Shown in pieces: positions 8,573 to 17,744 of a stretch of DNA of 64,000 nucleotides. Numbering within the stretch: the stretch's first letter is position 1; each line of letters begins with the position of its first letter. The notes beneath the pieces are model-generated. The model was not told the origin of the DNA. It did no database searches and was given only the letters and a program-made list of their open reading frames with translations. Position numbers and translations under genes: made by a program. Origin of the DNA: Oscillospiraceae bacterium (lineage in GTDB: Bacteria; Bacillota; Clostridia; Oscillospirales; Oscillospiraceae); contig AP025583.1 of assembly GCA_022846095.1 (NCBI GenBank), positions 1,240,001 through 1,304,000 on the forward strand, in the 5' to 3' direction.

Positions 8573-9097
8573 ATGGAAAAAGAAAATCTGTACCTGATCC
8601 ACGGCGAGGACTATCTGCGCCACATCGAGGAAAAGCTGGAGCTGCTGTGGATGGCGACCATCCTCATGCACTACATCAAAAACGGAGCCGAGAAGGACGG
8701 CTATCTGGACCTTGTACGCAGATCCACCCTCGACTTTGACGAGCGCTGCGAGGAGATGTTAAGCTCTTGGGGCAGGGCGCTCAATTACCTCAAGTCCCGT
8801 GACCTTGCGGACCTGTCCGACCTCATCGAAAACGACCTGATCGAGCCGGAATACGCCGGTTACGTTCCTGCGGATAATCCCTGCTGCCCCGGCGAACGCT
8901 GCTGCGAGTATGCCGAGCGCATCGAGCGCGAATACGCCGCAGAGCGTGAGGCGGACGAGGACAATGAGGACGCCGACGTATTTGAGTACGACGGAGAACC
9001 GGCCATATCTGAGCTGACCGGCGTGTGCAGGGACATCCTCACTGCTGTCGAGGGGCTTACCTCGCTTCTAAGGGATGAGTTCGACTATGCAGGCTGA
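8573..9097 (+). CDS. Acidic hypothetical ICE protein
   Basis: I do not recognise this 174-residue protein. It is helical in its first half and has a cysteine cluster (PCCPGERCCEY, about residues 102-112) followed by a strongly acidic stretch (EREADEDNEDADVFEYDGE). The cysteines could bind metal, but no standard zinc-finger spacing is complete. Ribosome site AAAGGAGAG. Its end overlaps the start of the DNA methyltransferase by 23 bases. Confidence 0.6.
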   Translation: MEKENLYLIHGEDYLRHIEEKLELLWMATILMHYIKNGAEKDGYLDLVRRSTLDFDERCEEMLSSWGRALNYLKSRDLADLSDLIENDLIEPEYAGYVPADNPCCPGERCCEYAERIEREYAAEREADEDNEDADVFEYDGEPAISELTGVCRDILTAVEGLTSLLRDEFDYAG

Positions 9098-10031
9098 CCG
9101 CATCTACTGCGGCGACGCCCTGACCGTGCTGAAAACCCTGCAGGACAATTCCGTGAACTGCTGCGTAACCTCGCCGCCGTACTACGCACTGCGGGATTAC
9201 GGCGTAGATGGGCAGATCGGGCGGGAGGAAACCCCGGCGCTGTATGTGGAGCGCCTGACTTCCATTTTCCGGGAGGTCAGGCGCGTTCTCACGCCGGACG
9301 GCACCCTCTGGCTGAACATCGCGGACACCTATGCCGGAAAGGGCAATCAGGGGGATAGCCTCGACCCCAAGTACCCCAACGGCAGAACCGGTCAGGCGGT
9401 CGCCCTCAACGGCAAGGTGGAGGGCTGCAAGGCAAAGGACATGATCGGCATCCCGTGGCTGCTTGCCTTCGCGCTGCGCGCAGACGGCTGGTATCTGCGC
9501 TCGGACATCATCTGGATGAAAGCGAATCCCATGCCGGAAAGCACCAAGGACAGGCCAAGCCGCTGCTATGAGCATATTTTCCTGCTGTCCAAGTCCCGCC
9601 GCTACTATTACGATGCCGCTGCCATCGCGGAGCCGGTTGCGGCCTCCACTCCTGCGCGGATGAAGCGCGGATTTGGTGCAGGCAACAAGTATTCCGCAGA
9701 TATTCCCGGTCAGAAGCACCAACACCTCAACGACCACCGCCCGAACGGGTACGCCGATGAGGACATCCCGCAGCTTCGCAACAAGCGGGACGTGTGGCAA
9801 ATCAACACCGTGCCGTACCGGGGCGGGCATTTCGCCGCTTTCCCGCCAAAGCTGGCGGAAACCTGTCTGCTGGCAGGCTGCCCGCCCGGAGGCGTGGTGC
9901 TGGATCCCTTCCTCGGCTCCGGCACTACGGCGGCGGTGGCAAGGCAGCTCGGACGGCACTACATCGGCATTGAGCTGAACCCGGAATACTGTACGCTGGC
10001 AGAGAAACGGATCGGAGGTGTTGCGGTATGA
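9075..10031 (+). CDS. DNA methyltransferase (amino-MTase, beta type)
   Basis: 318 residues. The catalytic motif TSPPYY is at residues 32-37 and the S-adenosylmethionine motif DPFLGSGTT near 278, so motif IV comes before motif I, as in the beta class. SPPY rather than DPPY favours N4-cytosine methylation, though N6-adenine cannot be excluded. A target-recognition region fills the middle. No restriction enzyme is adjacent, so it is an orphan methylase, probably protecting transferred DNA from host restriction. An alternative start is ATG 9087. The stop overlaps the next ATG (ATGA). Confidence 0.9.
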   Translation: MSSTMQADRIYCGDALTVLKTLQDNSVNCCVTSPPYYALRDYGVDGQIGREETPALYVERLTSIFREVRRVLTPDGTLWLNIADTYAGKGNQGDSLDPKYPNGRTGQAVALNGKVEGCKAKDMIGIPWLLAFALRADGWYLRSDIIWMKANPMPESTKDRPSRCYEHIFLLSKSRRYYYDAAAIAEPVAASTPARMKRGFGAGNKYSADIPGQKHQHLNDHRPNGYADEDIPQLRNKRDVWQINTVPYRGGHFAAFPPKLAETCLLAGCPPGGVVLDPFLGSGTTAAVARQLGRHYIGIELNPEYCTLAEKRIGGVAV

Positions 10032-10975
10032 ACGCCTACACCCGGCAGGATTTGAGCGTCATGCAGGCGTGGCCGCTGGAGCGGAAAATTCGCGTGACGC
10101 AGGCGAAGATCATTGAATGGTATCACCACTACGGCGGCAAGGTCGCCGTTTCCTTTTCGGGCGGCAAGGACAGCACCGTTCTGCTGGACCTTGCACGGCG
10201 GGCGTTCCCCGACATTCCCGCCGTGTTTGTAGACACGGGGCTGGAATACCCGGAGATACGGGAATTTGTGAAAACCGTTCCCAATGTAACGTGGCTGCGG
10301 CCCGAAATGCCCTTTTCAAAGGTCATATCGGAATACGGCTATCCCGTCATATCCAAGGATGTGGCGCGGCGTATCCGCTACGCCCGAAAGGGCGGCACAT
10401 GGGCGCTATGCCATCTGAACGGATTAAACCGTGACGGTACGCCCTCAAAATTCAATGAACGATACATGAAATGGCGTATCCTGCTGGATGCGCCATTTCC
10501 CGTTTCTGACGCCTGCTGCACCGTGATAAAGGAGCGTCCCCTGCACAGATATAACAGGGAAACCGGTAGAAAGCAGATCATTGCGACCATGGCCTGTGAG
10601 AGCGCACGCCGCCAGAGCGTCTATCTCAAAATCGGATGCAACGCCTATCATAAGCGGGACCCCACCTCTCAGCCCATGTCCTTCTGGACAGAGCAGGATG
10701 TGCTGGCCTATCTCAAAATGACCGGTATCCCGTATGCGTCCGTCTACGGCGAGATCGTGGAGGAAAACGGCAGGCTGACCACCACCGGCGCGAAGCGCAC
10801 CGGCTGTATGTTCTGTATGTTCGGCATCCATCTGGAGAAGCCGCCGAACCGCTTTCAGCGCATGGCGCTGACACATCCCAAGCAGTACGATTTCTGCATC
10901 CATAAATTGGGCTGCGGCAAGGTGCTGGACTTTCTCGGCGTACCGTATGCCCCGAACGGAGGTGAAACCCCATGA
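10028..10975 (+). CDS. PAPS-reductase-family protein (PP-loop)
   Basis: The 315-residue protein has an ATP-pyrophosphatase PP-loop, SGGKDST, at residues 44-50. It then has VDTGLEYPEIREFV and several cysteines, including ACCT and a C-terminal CMFCMFG set. It belongs to the phosphoadenosine-phosphosulfate reductase family. Members on mobile DNA differ from metabolic CysH and include the DNA phosphorothioation protein DndC. It overlaps the DNA methyltransferase by four bases and the hydrolase gene by four bases, so it is made with them. A DNA- or nucleotide-modifying role is inferred; no Dnd partners are visible. Confidence 0.85.
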   Translation: MNAYTRQDLSVMQAWPLERKIRVTQAKIIEWYHHYGGKVAVSFSGGKDSTVLLDLARRAFPDIPAVFVDTGLEYPEIREFVKTVPNVTWLRPEMPFSKVISEYGYPVISKDVARRIRYARKGGTWALCHLNGLNRDGTPSKFNERYMKWRILLDAPFPVSDACCTVIKERPLHRYNRETGRKQIIATMACESARRQSVYLKIGCNAYHKRDPTSQPMSFWTEQDVLAYLKMTGIPYASVYGEIVEENGRLTTTGAKRTGCMFCMFGIHLEKPPNRFQRMALTHPKQYDFCIHKLGCGKVLDFLGVPYAPNGGETP

Positions 10976-12714
10976 GCAAACGCTCGCCCCGGCTGCTGTT
11001 TACCGACGAGGAGCTGGCAGCGCCGGAACTGAAAAAGGCCATCCGAAAAGCGGACAAGCGTATGAAGAAGCTGGAAAAGGCCGAGGCGAAGATACCCAAG
11101 AAAACCGTAAAGCGGAAGCAGCGCACGGTAGACCCGCAGACCGGCAGGGTAACGACGCGTCTTTCCTTTGAGGAGGTGGACAAAAAACGCCCGCCCTCCA
11201 AGCTGGCCCACGCCCTGCGGGACGCGCCCGGTGCGGCGGCGCTATCTGCCGTCCACAGGGAGATTCGGGAGCATGAGCAGGACAATGTGGGTGTGGAGAG
11301 CGCCCACGGCGTGGAGCAGGCGGCGGAGCGCGCCGTGCGACTTGCCCAGCACGCCCACCGCTCCCACAAGGAGAAGCCCTACCGCCGCGCAGACCGCGCC
11401 GAGGTCAAGGCAGACCGCGCCAACCTCCGTGCGCTGGACAAAACGGCACAGCACCATGACCCGCAGTTTTCCAGCAATCCCTACTCCCGCTGGCAGCAGA
11501 AGCAGGCTATCAAGCGGGAGTACGCCGCCGCCAAAGCCGGAAAAAGCGCCGGGAATACGGTCAAAGCCTCCGAAGCCACGGCAAAGGCGGCGCGGAAAGC
11601 CGCAGAGAACACCAAGAAAACCGGTGAGTTCATCGCCCGTCACAAAAAGGGCTTTCTTATCGTGGGCGGCATCGCGGCAATGATTGTCCTCATCCTCTGC
11701 ACCGTTTCCTCCTGTTCTCTGCTGATTCAGGGCGGAGCCACCGGCGTCAACGTGTCCACCTACCCCAGCGAGGACGCGGATATGCTGGCGGCAGAGGCGC
11801 AGTATTGCGCCATGGAAGCGGAATTGCAGCAGTATCTCAACACCTACGAAAGCACCCACGACTACGACGAGTACCACTTCGAGCTGGACGACATCGAGCA
11901 TGACCCCTATGTGCTGATCTCCGCCGTCACCGCCCTTATGGGCAGGGAGTGGACGCTTTCCGAGGTAGGCGGCATACTCGATATGCTGTTTGAAAAGCAG
12001 TACATCCTAACGGAAACCGTCGCTACGGAAACGAGATACCGCACGGAAACCCGTACCGGCTACTACACCGACGCGGACGGCAATCTGCAAAGTTACGAGT
12101 ACGACGTGCAGGTGCCGTACACCTATTACATCTGCACCGTAAAGCTGGAAAACTTTAACCTCTCCCATGTGCCGGTCTATATCATGTCGCAGGATCAGCT
12201 CTCCCTTTACGCCATGTATATGGCTACTCTGGGCAACCGCCCGGACCTGTTCGGCGGCTCGGAGTACATCGGGAAATACTACACCGCCGACTATGAGAAG
12301 TACGAGATACCCCCGGAAGCGCTGGAGGACGCGCAGTTCGCCGCCATCATCAAGGAGGCGGAGAAGTACCTCGGCTACCCCTACGTCTGGGGCGGCAGCA
12401 GTCCTGCCACCTCCTTCGACTGCTCCGGCTTCGTCAGCTACGTCTACAACAACTGCGGCGTGGGCTGGAGCTTCGGCAGGCTGGGCGCGGAGGGACTGCG
12501 CCAGCTCTGTACGCGGGTGTCCGCCGCCAATGTCCGACCGGGCGATCTGGTGTTCTTTCAAGGCACCTATGACACCACCGGTGCGTCCCATGTGGGCATT
12601 TATGTAGGCAACAACATGATGCTTCACTGCGGCGACCCCATCCAGTACACAAGCCTCAATTCAAGCTATTGGCAATCCCACTTCCTTGCTTACGGGCGGC
12701 TGTCCCCGCCCTGA
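10972..12714 (+). CDS. CD1108-type conjugation protein with NlpC/P60 hydrolase domain
   Basis: A 580-residue protein. The N-terminal ~220 residues are long, basic and Ala/Lys rich. One membrane segment lies at about 228-250 (FLIVGGIAAMIVLILCTVSS). An external region follows, with a C-terminal NlpC/P60 cysteine peptidase domain. The catalytic residues visible are Cys484 (FDCSGF), His540 (ASHVGIYV) and His552 (LHCGD). It should cut peptidoglycan stem peptides locally so that the mating channel can cross the wall, like VirB1/Tn916 Orf14-type enzymes. Ribosome site GGAGGTG. Overlaps the gene before it (ATGA). Confidence 0.9.
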   Translation: MSKRSPRLLFTDEELAAPELKKAIRKADKRMKKLEKAEAKIPKKTVKRKQRTVDPQTGRVTTRLSFEEVDKKRPPSKLAHALRDAPGAAALSAVHREIREHEQDNVGVESAHGVEQAAERAVRLAQHAHRSHKEKPYRRADRAEVKADRANLRALDKTAQHHDPQFSSNPYSRWQQKQAIKREYAAAKAGKSAGNTVKASEATAKAARKAAENTKKTGEFIARHKKGFLIVGGIAAMIVLILCTVSSCSLLIQGGATGVNVSTYPSEDADMLAAEAQYCAMEAELQQYLNTYESTHDYDEYHFELDDIEHDPYVLISAVTALMGREWTLSEVGGILDMLFEKQYILTETVATETRYRTETRTGYYTDADGNLQSYEYDVQVPYTYYICTVKLENFNLSHVPVYIMSQDQLSLYAMYMATLGNRPDLFGGSEYIGKYYTADYEKYEIPPEALEDAQFAAIIKEAEKYLGYPYVWGGSSPATSFDCSGFVSYVYNNCGVGWSFGRLGAEGLRQLCTRVSAANVRPGDLVFFQGTYDTTGASHVGIYVGNNMMLHCGDPIQYTSLNSSYWQSHFLAYGRLSPP

Positions 12715-12735
12715 TCTCGCTGAAAGGAGCAAAAA

Positions 12736-12993
12736 ATGAACCCTAAGATTACAAAGCTCAAGGCTGAACGGGCGAAAAACGATGAAAAGATCGCCGCCCT
12801 CCAGTCCCGCAACCGGGAGCTTGACGAGAGCATCGTCGAGCTGGAGAATACCGACATCATCGGCCTTGCCCGCGCCACCGGCATGAGCATGGAGGAGCTG
12901 GCACAGTTCCTCACACAGCTCAAAAGGGGCGGTGCGCCCTTTATCACACCCAATACTAAGGAGGATACGGACTATGTGCATGAAGAAGAATAA
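12736..12993 (+). CDS. DUF4315 family protein
   Basis: A small 85-residue protein. MNPKITKLKAERAKNDEKIA leads into a coiled coil of ~45 residues, followed by a short helical end (DIIGLARATGMSMEELAQFL). This is the DUF4315 pattern, seen in Clostridia ICEs between the NlpC/P60 protein and the DUF4366 protein. Role unknown; a structural or adaptor role in the transfer apparatus is a guess. It overlaps the next gene by 20 bases. Confidence 0.88.
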   Translation: MNPKITKLKAERAKNDEKIAALQSRNRELDESIVELENTDIIGLARATGMSMEELAQFLTQLKRGGAPFITPNTKEDTDYVHEEE

Positions 12994-14629
12994 CAACCGG
13001 CTGCTGCGCGGAGTTGCCGCCGTCCTTTGCCTTGCTCTGATGTTCCTCACCATGTCCGGCATGGCCATGGCGACGGATATGGAGGACACCCCGGCAGGCG
13101 GCGCGCCGGAAAGCACGCCGGAGATCGTGGAGGCCGAGCTTCCCGCCACGCCCGAAGAAACGCCGGAGCCCCCTCCGGCAGAGCAAGGGCCGAACACACA
13201 GGAACCGGCTCCCGCACCGCCTGAAACGACGGAAACGCCGCAGCCGGAGGCGGAATACGCGCTGGAGGCAGATATTCCGGCAGGCTGGCACAACGCGCCG
13301 GTGACGGTCACGGTCCGTATCAGGGACAAAAACAACGCGGGCTGGCAGAAGGTAGAGGCGGCGCTGCGGGAAACCGCCGAAAGGACAGACCTGACGGAGC
13401 AGTTTGCCCACGACGGCCTCGCCCGCTACACGGTGCCGGACAACGGTATCGTGTTTTTCTTTGTCAACGACCCCTACGGCACGGAGCATACGCTGACGCT
13501 GGAGCTGCGCTACATAGACCTTGAAGCGCCGGTCCTTCGCGCAGGCGTCAGCGGTACGCTGCTGCGCGTGGAGGCCGCCGACGCACTCTCCGGCATGGCG
13601 GGCGTCTATGTGAACGATGAGCTTTATACCACCCTGCAAAACGGCGAGTTCAGCGTCCGCATTGACAAAAACACGCGGGATTCCCACTTTTACATCATGG
13701 GCGTGGACAATGCAGGCAACCGCACGGGCTATGTGGTGATCGCCAACCCCTTCTATGAAAAGGAAACGCCTGCGCCCAGCCCCACACCGGAGCAGCACAG
13801 CACCCATTGTCCCGCAGACTGCGATTGCAGGAAGCAGCCCTCCGGCAATACCGGCAGCAGCGGCAATACCGGCAGCAACGGCAGCAATACCGGTGCAGGA
13901 AAGCCCTCCAACGCCTCCGGCAGCACGGGAAAGACCGCTGCGGCACAGACGCCCGCCGCCGAGCTGGCGAAAGCACAGGAGCCCGCCGGTACCGCCGCGC
14001 CTGTCGCCATTGAGAAAGGGACGGGCTTTTCCAAAAACGGCAGCGCCGTTACCCGCGACCTGCTCTATGACAAGCACACCAACAAGCAGTTCATCGCGGT
14101 GGAAACCCGCAACGGCCATACCCTCTATCTGGTGATTGACTACGATAAGCCGCTGGACGAGGACGGAGATCAGTATGAAACCTACTTTTTGAACCTTGTG
14201 GACGAAAGCGACCTGCTTGCACTCATCGACGAGGATTCCGCCCCCGTCTGCTCCTGCAAGGACAAGTGCGAGGCAGGTGCGGTCAACACCGCCTGCGCGG
14301 TCTGCAAGACCAATATGACGGAGTGCATGGGAAAGGAAAAGGTCACGGAAAAGACGCCGGAGCCCGACCCGACACCGGATACGAGCGACAGCCCCGACAA
14401 GGACGGCGGCGAAAAGAAGTCCGGCAGCGGTCTTGTTGTGATTGTGCTGCTGCTCCTGATGGCGGGCGGCGGCGCGCTGTATTGGTTCAAGCTCCGTAAG
14501 AAAAAGCCCGACACAAAGGGACCTGTGGACTTGGACGATTACGACTACGGCGATGAGGATGAAGATGAGGAATACGAAAACGAGGACGATGCGGACGAGC
14601 CGGAGGAAACGGAGGACGCGGATGCATGA
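12974..14629 (+). CDS. DUF4366/CD1107-type surface protein
   Basis: 551 residues. A signal peptide (LLRGVAAVLCLALMFLTMSG ... AMA) is followed by a Pro/Glu/Thr-rich spacer. An Ig-like region sits around residues 90-260 and a Ser/Gly/Asn low-complexity stretch around 290-320. The DUF4366 core holds CSCKDKCEAG ... CAVCKTNMTEC. A C-terminal membrane helix (VVIVLLLLMAGGGALYWFKL) and an acidic cytoplasmic tail complete it. It should be displayed at the cell surface, perhaps for contact with the recipient. The ATG at 12974 has AAGGAGG nine bases upstream; ATG 12980 is possible. Overlaps DUF4315 and the next gene. Confidence 0.88.
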   Translation: MCMKKNNNRLLRGVAAVLCLALMFLTMSGMAMATDMEDTPAGGAPESTPEIVEAELPATPEETPEPPPAEQGPNTQEPAPAPPETTETPQPEAEYALEADIPAGWHNAPVTVTVRIRDKNNAGWQKVEAALRETAERTDLTEQFAHDGLARYTVPDNGIVFFFVNDPYGTEHTLTLELRYIDLEAPVLRAGVSGTLLRVEAADALSGMAGVYVNDELYTTLQNGEFSVRIDKNTRDSHFYIMGVDNAGNRTGYVVIANPFYEKETPAPSPTPEQHSTHCPADCDCRKQPSGNTGSSGNTGSNGSNTGAGKPSNASGSTGKTAAAQTPAAELAKAQEPAGTAAPVAIEKGTGFSKNGSAVTRDLLYDKHTNKQFIAVETRNGHTLYLVIDYDKPLDEDGDQYETYFLNLVDESDLLALIDEDSAPVCSCKDKCEAGAVNTACAVCKTNMTECMGKEKVTEKTPEPDPTPDTSDSPDKDGGEKKSGSGLVVIVLLLLMAGGGALYWFKLRKKKPDTKGPVDLDDYDYGDEDEDEEYENEDDADEPEETEDADA

Positions 14630-14826
14630 CCCTTTTCACAAAAAACCCGCTGGAGCGGCTGATGATGCAGCGCCCCCATCCGGGAAAGGAGGAAACGCCG
14701 CGCACCCCCGCCCCGGAGGGGCATTTCTGCTGCGGCTGTTCCCGCTACGGCACCGTCTGCCTCCGTCCCTGCTACCGTGACACCGACCTGCGGGAGAAGC
14801 TGCTGGTAAAAGCGCCGGAGCGTTAG
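14626..14826 (+). CDS. Small cysteine-containing ICE protein
   Basis: A 66-residue basic protein starting at an ATGA overlap with the previous stop. It contains CCGCSRYGTVCLRPC, five cysteines in 15 residues, which could bind a metal ion. I do not recognise the family. Translation coupling and conserved placement suggest a real gene. Confidence 0.55.
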   Translation: MTLFTKNPLERLMMQRPHPGKEETPRTPAPEGHFCCGCSRYGTVCLRPCYRDTDLREKLLVKAPER

Positions 14827-14911
14827 GACCCCCGACCCTTGCCGCATTCTCCCACCGATGCTACAATGTACCCATGAAAGACCAAATGCAGCGGAAAAGG
14901 ATGTGATACGG

Positions 14912-15214
14912 ATGCTGAGCTTTGAACGGGTGCTGGAGGCATTCAGGGAGCACCTTACAGAAGATACCGGCGTGGAGGTGGTGCCGACCCGGCACGGCTA
15001 TACCTACCTCACATGGGATGACAGGCGTGAAAATTGGGACACCGCTGAGATTTGCCTCACGCCGGAGGCGCTGCTGGACAGGCTGACCGGCGCGGTGGAA
15101 AGCTATGAACAGTGCCGCCTTTTGGATGGAACACGGGACCCAACCGACGCCGAGCGCAAAGCCTTTGCCGAGGCTGCCGAGCGATACCGGAAGCGGTGCC
15201 TTGAACGGCCCTGA
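14912..15214 (+). CDS. Hypothetical ICE protein
   Basis: The 100-residue product begins MLSFERVLEAFREHLTEDTG after AAAAGGATG. It continues through a YTYLTWDD segment to a helical, acidic end. I do not recognise it. An in-frame ATG at 14858 would lengthen it by 18 residues but has a poor ribosome site. It ends just before a strong terminator ahead of topB. Confidence 0.55.
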   Translation: MLSFERVLEAFREHLTEDTGVEVVPTRHGYTYLTWDDRRENWDTAEICLTPEALLDRLTGAVESYEQCRLLDGTRDPTDAERKAFAEAAERYRKRCLERP

Positions 15215-15242
15215 CCCACATACGATTAGAAAAACAGACACG

Positions 15243-15269
15243 AAAAGCAGTCCTTCGGGGCTGCTTTTT
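15243..15269 (+). terminator. Intrinsic terminator with TTCG tetraloop
   Basis: AAAAGCAGTCC (15243-15253), loop TTCG, GGGCTGCTTTTT (15258-15269). Seven GC-rich pairs, one of them T-G, extend into A-T pairs, with a T-run. It ends the transfer operon segment before topB. Confidence 0.8.
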
Positions 15270-15290
15270 GCTGTGCAGAAAAGGAGAAAA

Positions 15291-17357
15291 ATGAATATGA
15301 CACACCATAAATTAGTGATCGCGGAAAAGCCCTCCGTCGCCCAGTCCATCGCCGCCGTGCTGGGCGCGACCAAACGCAACGACGGCTATCTTTCGGGAAA
15401 CGGCTACCTTGTAAGCTGGTGCTATGGGCATCTGGCGGAGCTGGCGGGCGCGGATGTGTACGATGAAAAGTACGCCAAGTGGCGCTATGACGATCTGCCC
15501 ATCCTGCCCGCAAACTGGCGCTTCACGCTGAAAGCGGACAAAGCCAAACAGTTCGAGCTGCTGCGGGATCTCATGCGCCGGGAGGACGTGACCGAGGTCA
15601 TCAACGCCTGCGACGCAGGGCGCGAGGGCGAGCTGATCTTCCGCACCGTCTACTACATGGCGGGCTGCACGAAAACCATGAAGCGGCTTTGGATCTCCTC
15701 CATGGAGGACGAGGCCATCCGAAAGGGCTTTGCAGACCTTCGTCCGGGACGGGAGTACGACGGGCTGCACCAGTCCGCCCTTTGCCGCGCCCGCGCGGAC
15801 TGGCTGGTGGGCATCAACGCCACAAGGCTTTTCTCCGTCCTCTACCACCGCACTCTGAACGTGGGGCGCGTCATGACGCCCACGCTGGCGCTCATCGTCC
15901 AACGGGAGGCGGAGATCGGGGCGTTCCACCCGGAAGTCTTTTACGCAGTGAACCTTCGCTGCGGCGATTTTGCCGTAGTGTCCGAAAAGTTCAAAGAAAA
16001 AGCGGAGGCGGACGCCCTTGCCGCCGCCTGCGCCGGTCAGCCGGTCACGGTCAGGACGGTGCAGCGCACGGAGAAAACGGAGAAAGCGCCGCTGCTCTAC
16101 GACCTGACCGCGCTCCAACGGGATGCCAACCGCACGTTGGGCTATACCGCACAGCAGACGCTTGACTACCTGCAAGCCCTCTATGAAAAGAAGCTCTGCA
16201 CCTACCCCCGCACGGACAGCCGCTTCCTCACCGATGATCTGGAACCCTCCGTGCCGGAGCTTGCAGCCGTTGCCGCCGCCATCTGCGAAACAACCGCGCC
16301 AGAGGGCGTAAACGCAAGGCAGGTCTGCGACAGCCGCAAGGTCAGCGACCACCACGCTATCCTTCCTACCGCCAGCGCGGGCAAGGCGGATACCTCCGTC
16401 CTGCCGCTGGGAGAGCGCGATATTTTGCGCCTTGTGGCAGGGCAGCTTCTCCGTGCGGTCAGCGACGCACACCGCTATACAGAAACCGCCGTTACGCTGG
16501 AGTGCGGCGGCGCTGTATTCACCCTCAAGGGCAGAACCACCCTCGTTCCCGGCTGGAAGCGGTATCTCGCGCAGGAAAAGCGGGACGCCGCGCTGCCGGA
16601 GCTGTCGGAGGGGCAGGTATTGGATTGCGCCGAAGCCGCCGTAAAGGAGGGCAAGACCACGCCGCCCAAGCATTATACGGAGGATACACTGCTCTCCGCC
16701 ATGGAGACTGCCGGAAAGGAAGATATGCCGGAAGAAGCGGAACGAAAGGGACTGGGAACGCCCGCCACCCGCGCTGCCATTATCGAAAAGCTGGTAGCCA
16801 CGGGCTTTGTGGAGCGCAAGCGGGCGAAGAAGGCCGTCAGCCTTGTGCCTGCCCATACCGGCGTTTCCCTCATCACCGTGCTGCCGGAGCAGTTACAGTC
16901 CCCGCTTCTCACCGCCGAATGGGAATACCGCTTGCAGCAGGTGGAGCGCGGCGAGCTGTCCCCGGACGAGTTCATGACCGGCATTGCGGATATGCTCACG
17001 GAGCTGGTAAAAACCTACAAGGTCATCTCCGGCGCGGAGGTGCTGTTCCCCTCCGGCCGTGAGGTCATCGGCAAATGCCCCCGCTGCGGCAGCGACGTGA
17101 CCGAGAGCAAAAAGGGCTTCTTCTGCGAGAAAAACGACTGCCGCTTCGGGCTGTGGCGGGACAACAAGTTCTTTGCCGCCAAGCGTGCCGCGCTGACAAA
17201 AAAGGTCGCCGCCGCGCTGCTTGCAGACGGGCGGGTGAAACTCACCGGCCTCTACTCCGAAAAGACCGGCGGCACCTACGACGCCACCGCCGTGCTGGAG
17301 GATACCGGCGAGAGCGTCCGCTTCCGGCTGGAGTTTGACAAGGGGGCGAGGACATGA
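15291..17357 (+). CDS. topB: DNA topoisomerase III
   Basis: 688 residues. The TOPRIM domain is at the N-terminus (LVIAEKPSVAQSIAAVLG ... INACDAGREGELIFR). The type IA core carries the catalytic tyrosine Tyr305 in CTYPRTDSRF. A C-terminal four-cysteine zinc ribbon (CPRCGSDVTE ... CEKNDC) completes it. It relaxes and decatenates single-strand-containing DNA and is common on Clostridia ICEs, probably to resolve intermediates of rolling-circle replication and transfer. The ATG at 15291 has AAGGAG at normal spacing; the frame runs open upstream to 15105 but without ribosome site. Overlaps the next gene by four bases. Confidence 0.95.
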   Translation: MNMTHHKLVIAEKPSVAQSIAAVLGATKRNDGYLSGNGYLVSWCYGHLAELAGADVYDEKYAKWRYDDLPILPANWRFTLKADKAKQFELLRDLMRREDVTEVINACDAGREGELIFRTVYYMAGCTKTMKRLWISSMEDEAIRKGFADLRPGREYDGLHQSALCRARADWLVGINATRLFSVLYHRTLNVGRVMTPTLALIVQREAEIGAFHPEVFYAVNLRCGDFAVVSEKFKEKAEADALAAACAGQPVTVRTVQRTEKTEKAPLLYDLTALQRDANRTLGYTAQQTLDYLQALYEKKLCTYPRTDSRFLTDDLEPSVPELAAVAAAICETTAPEGVNARQVCDSRKVSDHHAILPTASAGKADTSVLPLGERDILRLVAGQLLRAVSDAHRYTETAVTLECGGAVFTLKGRTTLVPGWKRYLAQEKRDAALPELSEGQVLDCAEAAVKEGKTTPPKHYTEDTLLSAMETAGKEDMPEEAERKGLGTPATRAAIIEKLVATGFVERKRAKKAVSLVPAHTGVSLITVLPEQLQSPLLTAEWEYRLQQVERGELSPDEFMTGIADMLTELVKTYKVISGAEVLFPSGREVIGKCPRCGSDVTESKKGFFCEKNDCRFGLWRDNKFFAAKRAALTKKVAAALLADGRVKLTGLYSEKTGGTYDATAVLEDTGESVRFRLEFDKGART

Positions 17358-17656
17358 AGCTCTCCAAGCTGGAGCAGGAAAGTATCATCCTCTACAACGA
17401 GGAAGAATCCACCGCCAGCATTTACACCCACGACCCGAAGCTGATACGCAAGCTCAAGCGCCTTGCGGAGAAATACCCGGACAAGGTGTACCCGGATAGG
17501 GTCGTCCACGCCGGAGCGGTCAGCTACGCCGTGCCGAAAAGCTGCGTCAGCGTCCGGGAGCCGTTCAGCGACGAACGGCGCAGAGCCGCCAGCGAACGCG
17601 CCAAAAACGCCGGATATACGCCGCCCGCAAGGAGTATATACTCCGAAAATGAATAA
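17354..17656 (+). CDS. Small conserved ICE protein after topB
   Basis: A 100-residue basic protein: MKLSKLEQESIILYNEEEST with later IYTHDPKLIRKLKRLAEKYP. It starts at an ATGA overlap with topB. Similar small proteins follow topB-like or ssDNA genes in phages and ICEs, but I cannot name a function. The ribosome site lies inside topB. Confidence 0.6.
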   Translation: MKLSKLEQESIILYNEEESTASIYTHDPKLIRKLKRLAEKYPDKVYPDRVVHAGAVSYAVPKSCVSVREPFSDERRRAASERAKNAGYTPPARSIYSENE

Positions 17657-17662
17657 GAACCG

Positions 17663-17700
17663 AGCGCCCGCACAGGAAAGCCTACCCCTGCGCGGGCGCT
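17663..17700 (+). terminator. Possible terminator hairpin
   Basis: AGCGCCCGC (17663-17671) pairs with GCGGGCGCT (17692-17700), with additional CAGG/CCTG pairing inside. Only a short TTTT follows at 17705, so termination would be weak. Confidence 0.5.
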
Positions 17701-17744
17701 GCCATTTTAGGGGTAAACAGCCCATGAAATGAAAGGAAGTGCCT

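Noticed and set aside
9075-10975. A DNA phosphorothioation (Dnd) system
   Set aside because: Only a DndC-family-like PP-loop protein is present; DndA, B, D and E partners are absent, so no Dnd system can be claimed.
13840-13930. Short repeats that could suggest a CRISPR-like or tandem repeat array
   Set aside because: They are codon repeats of a Ser/Gly/Asn spacer within the DUF4366 protein, without regular spacers. No CRISPR array was seen in the window.
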